Of a stretch of DNA of 13,330 nucleotides, positions 12,074 through 13,330 are shown in pieces (positions within the stretch are counted from its first letter, which is position 1; each line of letters opens with the position of its first letter). The notes under the pieces were generated by a model. That model saw only the letters and a program-made list of their open reading frames with translations, did no database searches and was not told where the DNA came from. The position numbers and the translations under genes are program-made. This DNA is from Candidatus Solibacter sp. (GTDB taxonomy: Bacteria; Acidobacteriota; Terriglobia; Bryobacterales; Bryobacteraceae): positions 1-13,330 of the forward strand of contig JAPKZC010000459.1 in the NCBI GenBank assembly GCA_026394025.1. The letters run 5' to 3'.

Positions 12074-13330
12074 AAAGACCGATTTGGGGCCCAGGCAGTT
12101 CGATCTGGACAAGTGCGTGCACTGCGGCCTGTGTCTGAATGCCTGCCCCACCTATCGCGAACTCGGCCTCGAAATGGATTCGCCGCGCGGCCGCATCTAT
12201 CAGATGGTGCAAGTGGCCAACGGCGGAGCCATCACCGATTCCTACCGTCAACACATCGACCTCTGCCTGGCCTGCCGCGGCTGTGAATCGGCCTGCCCCT
12301 CGGGGGTGCCCTACGGCCGCATGGTGGAAGATGCGCGCGCCGAACTGGAAACGCACACCCACCGTGGCTGGTTCGCGCGCAAACTGCGGCGTCTGTTCTT
12401 CGTGAAACTGCTGCAATCGCGCGGAGCCCTCTCGGTGGCCGGCACATTGCTCTACCTCTCCGAGGTCAGCGGCCTCAAGGCCCTGGCGCGCGGGCTGGGA
12501 CAGTTGAAACTATTTGGTCTTCTGGGCGATTTGCAGCAGTTCACACCCTCGGCCGAGCCGCCGTTCTTCTTCAGCCAGTTTGGCCGCACGTTTCCCGCAG
12601 AGGGCGATCGCCTCCATCGCGTGGCGTTTCTCGCCGGGTGCATCGCCAACGTGAGCTTCGCGCGGCTGAATGAAGCCACGGTGCGCGTGCTCCAGCGCAA
12701 CGGCTGCGAGGTGGTGGTGCCGGAAGGCCAGGGCTGTTGCGGTGCGCTGCATCTGCATGCCGGGATGCGTGACGAGGCGCGCAAACTGGCCTGCCGTAAT
12801 ATTGACGCTATTCTCGAGGGCGGCTTTGACGCCATCATCACCAACGCCGCGGGCTGCGGCTCCACGCTCAAGGAGTACGGCGAACTGCTCGCCGACCTCC
12901 CTGACTACGCCGAGAAGGCGCGCCGGTTCTCCGCCTTAATGCGCGATATCACCGAGTTCCTCAGCTCGCTCGAACTGAACCGCAACCTGGGCCGCGTGGA
13001 TGCCGTGGTGACGTACCAGGACTCCTGCCATCTGGCCCACGGCCAGCACGTCCGTCAATCGCCGCGCCAGTTGCTGGGCGCGATTCCGGGATTGACGTTC
13101 CGCGAAATGCCCGGCGCCGATATCTGCTGCGGCAGCGCCGGCATCTACAACGTGGTGCAGAATGAGATGGCGATGCAGATTCTCAAGCACAAGATGGAGT
13201 CGGTGAATGCCACGCAGGCGGAGATTATCGCCACCGCCAACCCCGGGTGCATGCTGCAGCTTCAGGCGGGGGTCAGGCTGCACGGCAGCGGCCAGCGAGT
13301 GATGCACGTGGTGGAAGTGTTGGACCTGGC
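12048..13330 (+). CDS. glcF: Glycolate oxidase iron-sulfur subunit (GlcF-like), C-terminus cut by the window
   Basis: An open frame of 427 codons running off the end, so it is incomplete. Two ferredoxin-type clusters are near the N-terminus: CVHCGLCLNACP (Cys23, 26, 29, 33) and CLACRGCESACP (Cys73, 76, 79, 83). Two CCG domains follow, the first with AGCIANVSF and GQGCCGALHLHAG (Cys230-231), the second with TYQDSCHLAHGQ and ICCGSAGIYNV (Cys360-361). This is the layout of GlcF, which passes electrons from the flavin subunits to the quinone pool. I chose the GTG at 12048 because the family begins about 20 residues before the first cluster. It overlaps the end of glcE by 26 bases, a sign of coupled translation. 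E. coli GlcF is about 407 residues, so only a short piece is missing. Confidence 0.92.
   Translation, partial: MADFTVVSEKTDLGPRQFDLDKCVHCGLCLNACPTYRELGLEMDSPRGRIYQMVQVANGGAITDSYRQHIDLCLACRGCESACPSGVPYGRMVEDARAELETHTHRGWFARKLRRLFFVKLLQSRGALSVAGTLLYLSEVSGLKALARGLGQLKLFGLLGDLQQFTPSAEPPFFFSQFGRTFPAEGDRLHRVAFLAGCIANVSFARLNEATVRVLQRNGCEVVVPEGQGCCGALHLHAGMRDEARKLACRNIDAILEGGFDAIITNAAGCGSTLKEYGELLADLPDYAEKARRFSALMRDITEFLSSLELNRNLGRVDAVVTYQDSCHLAHGQHVRQSPRQLLGAIPGLTFREMPGADICCGSAGIYNVVQNEMAMQILKHKMESVNATQAEIIATANPGCMLQLQAGVRLHGSGQRVMHVVEVLDL

Noticed and set aside
1..13330. tRNA, rRNA, CRISPR, toxin-antitoxin or phage defence modules
   Set aside because: No cloverleaf-like runs, no spaced direct repeats, and no small two-gene toxin pairs were seen; the gene content is efflux, transport, radical SAM, end joining and glycolate oxidation.

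Overview
The window looks like a chromosomal segment from a GC-rich, soil-type bacterium. The gene content (RND efflux operon, GRP-type sugar transporter, AmmeMemoRadiSam genes, Ku/LigD, glycolate oxidase subunits) and a palindromic element encoding PLPDGRGS inside ligD suggest an acidobacterium of the Solibacter/Bryobacter kind. That placement is recalled from protein and repeat style, not computed.

Layout. Positions 1-1476 (minus) hold the start of an RND inner-membrane pump gene and, upstream of it, its complete lipoprotein-like adaptor, apparently transcribed from a promoter near 1663-1691. Positions 1477-2128 have no convincing gene, but carry that promoter and an opposing promoter at 2039-2066. 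The latter appears to drive a 33-residue one-helix protein with a TTG start (2129-2230), which is too short for routine gene calling, and a GRP-family sugar transporter with a two-helix C-terminal extension (2235-3533). Positions 3658-6026 hold amrS (radical SAM) followed by a fused Memo-AMMECR1 gene. The Memo half has an internal deletion with a frameshift and has lost a conserved His.

Positions 6127-9788 form a non-homologous end-joining island: ligD (minus; phosphoesterase-ligase-polymerase order) and ku (plus), diverging from an 89-bp intergenic region. The ligD interdomain linker contains a 60-bp insertion-like palindrome (27-bp perfect arms) that stays in frame and adds 20 codons. Downstream of ku, converging on it, is a DUF72/YecE-type gene (9825-10535, minus).

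Positions 10568-13330 (plus) hold a four-helix holin-4/YvlD-like membrane protein gene broken by one extra base, then glcE (GTG start two bases after its stop) and glcF (overlapping glcE by 26 bases, running off the window). Because of the extra base, the holin-like frame reads straight into glcE and makes a misleading 548-codon open frame.

I saw no tRNA, rRNA, CRISPR array, transposase or phage module. The most notable observations are the in-frame palindromic insertion in ligD, the decayed Memo domain beside intact AmrS and AMMECR1 parts, and the tiny membrane protein gene in front of the transporter.
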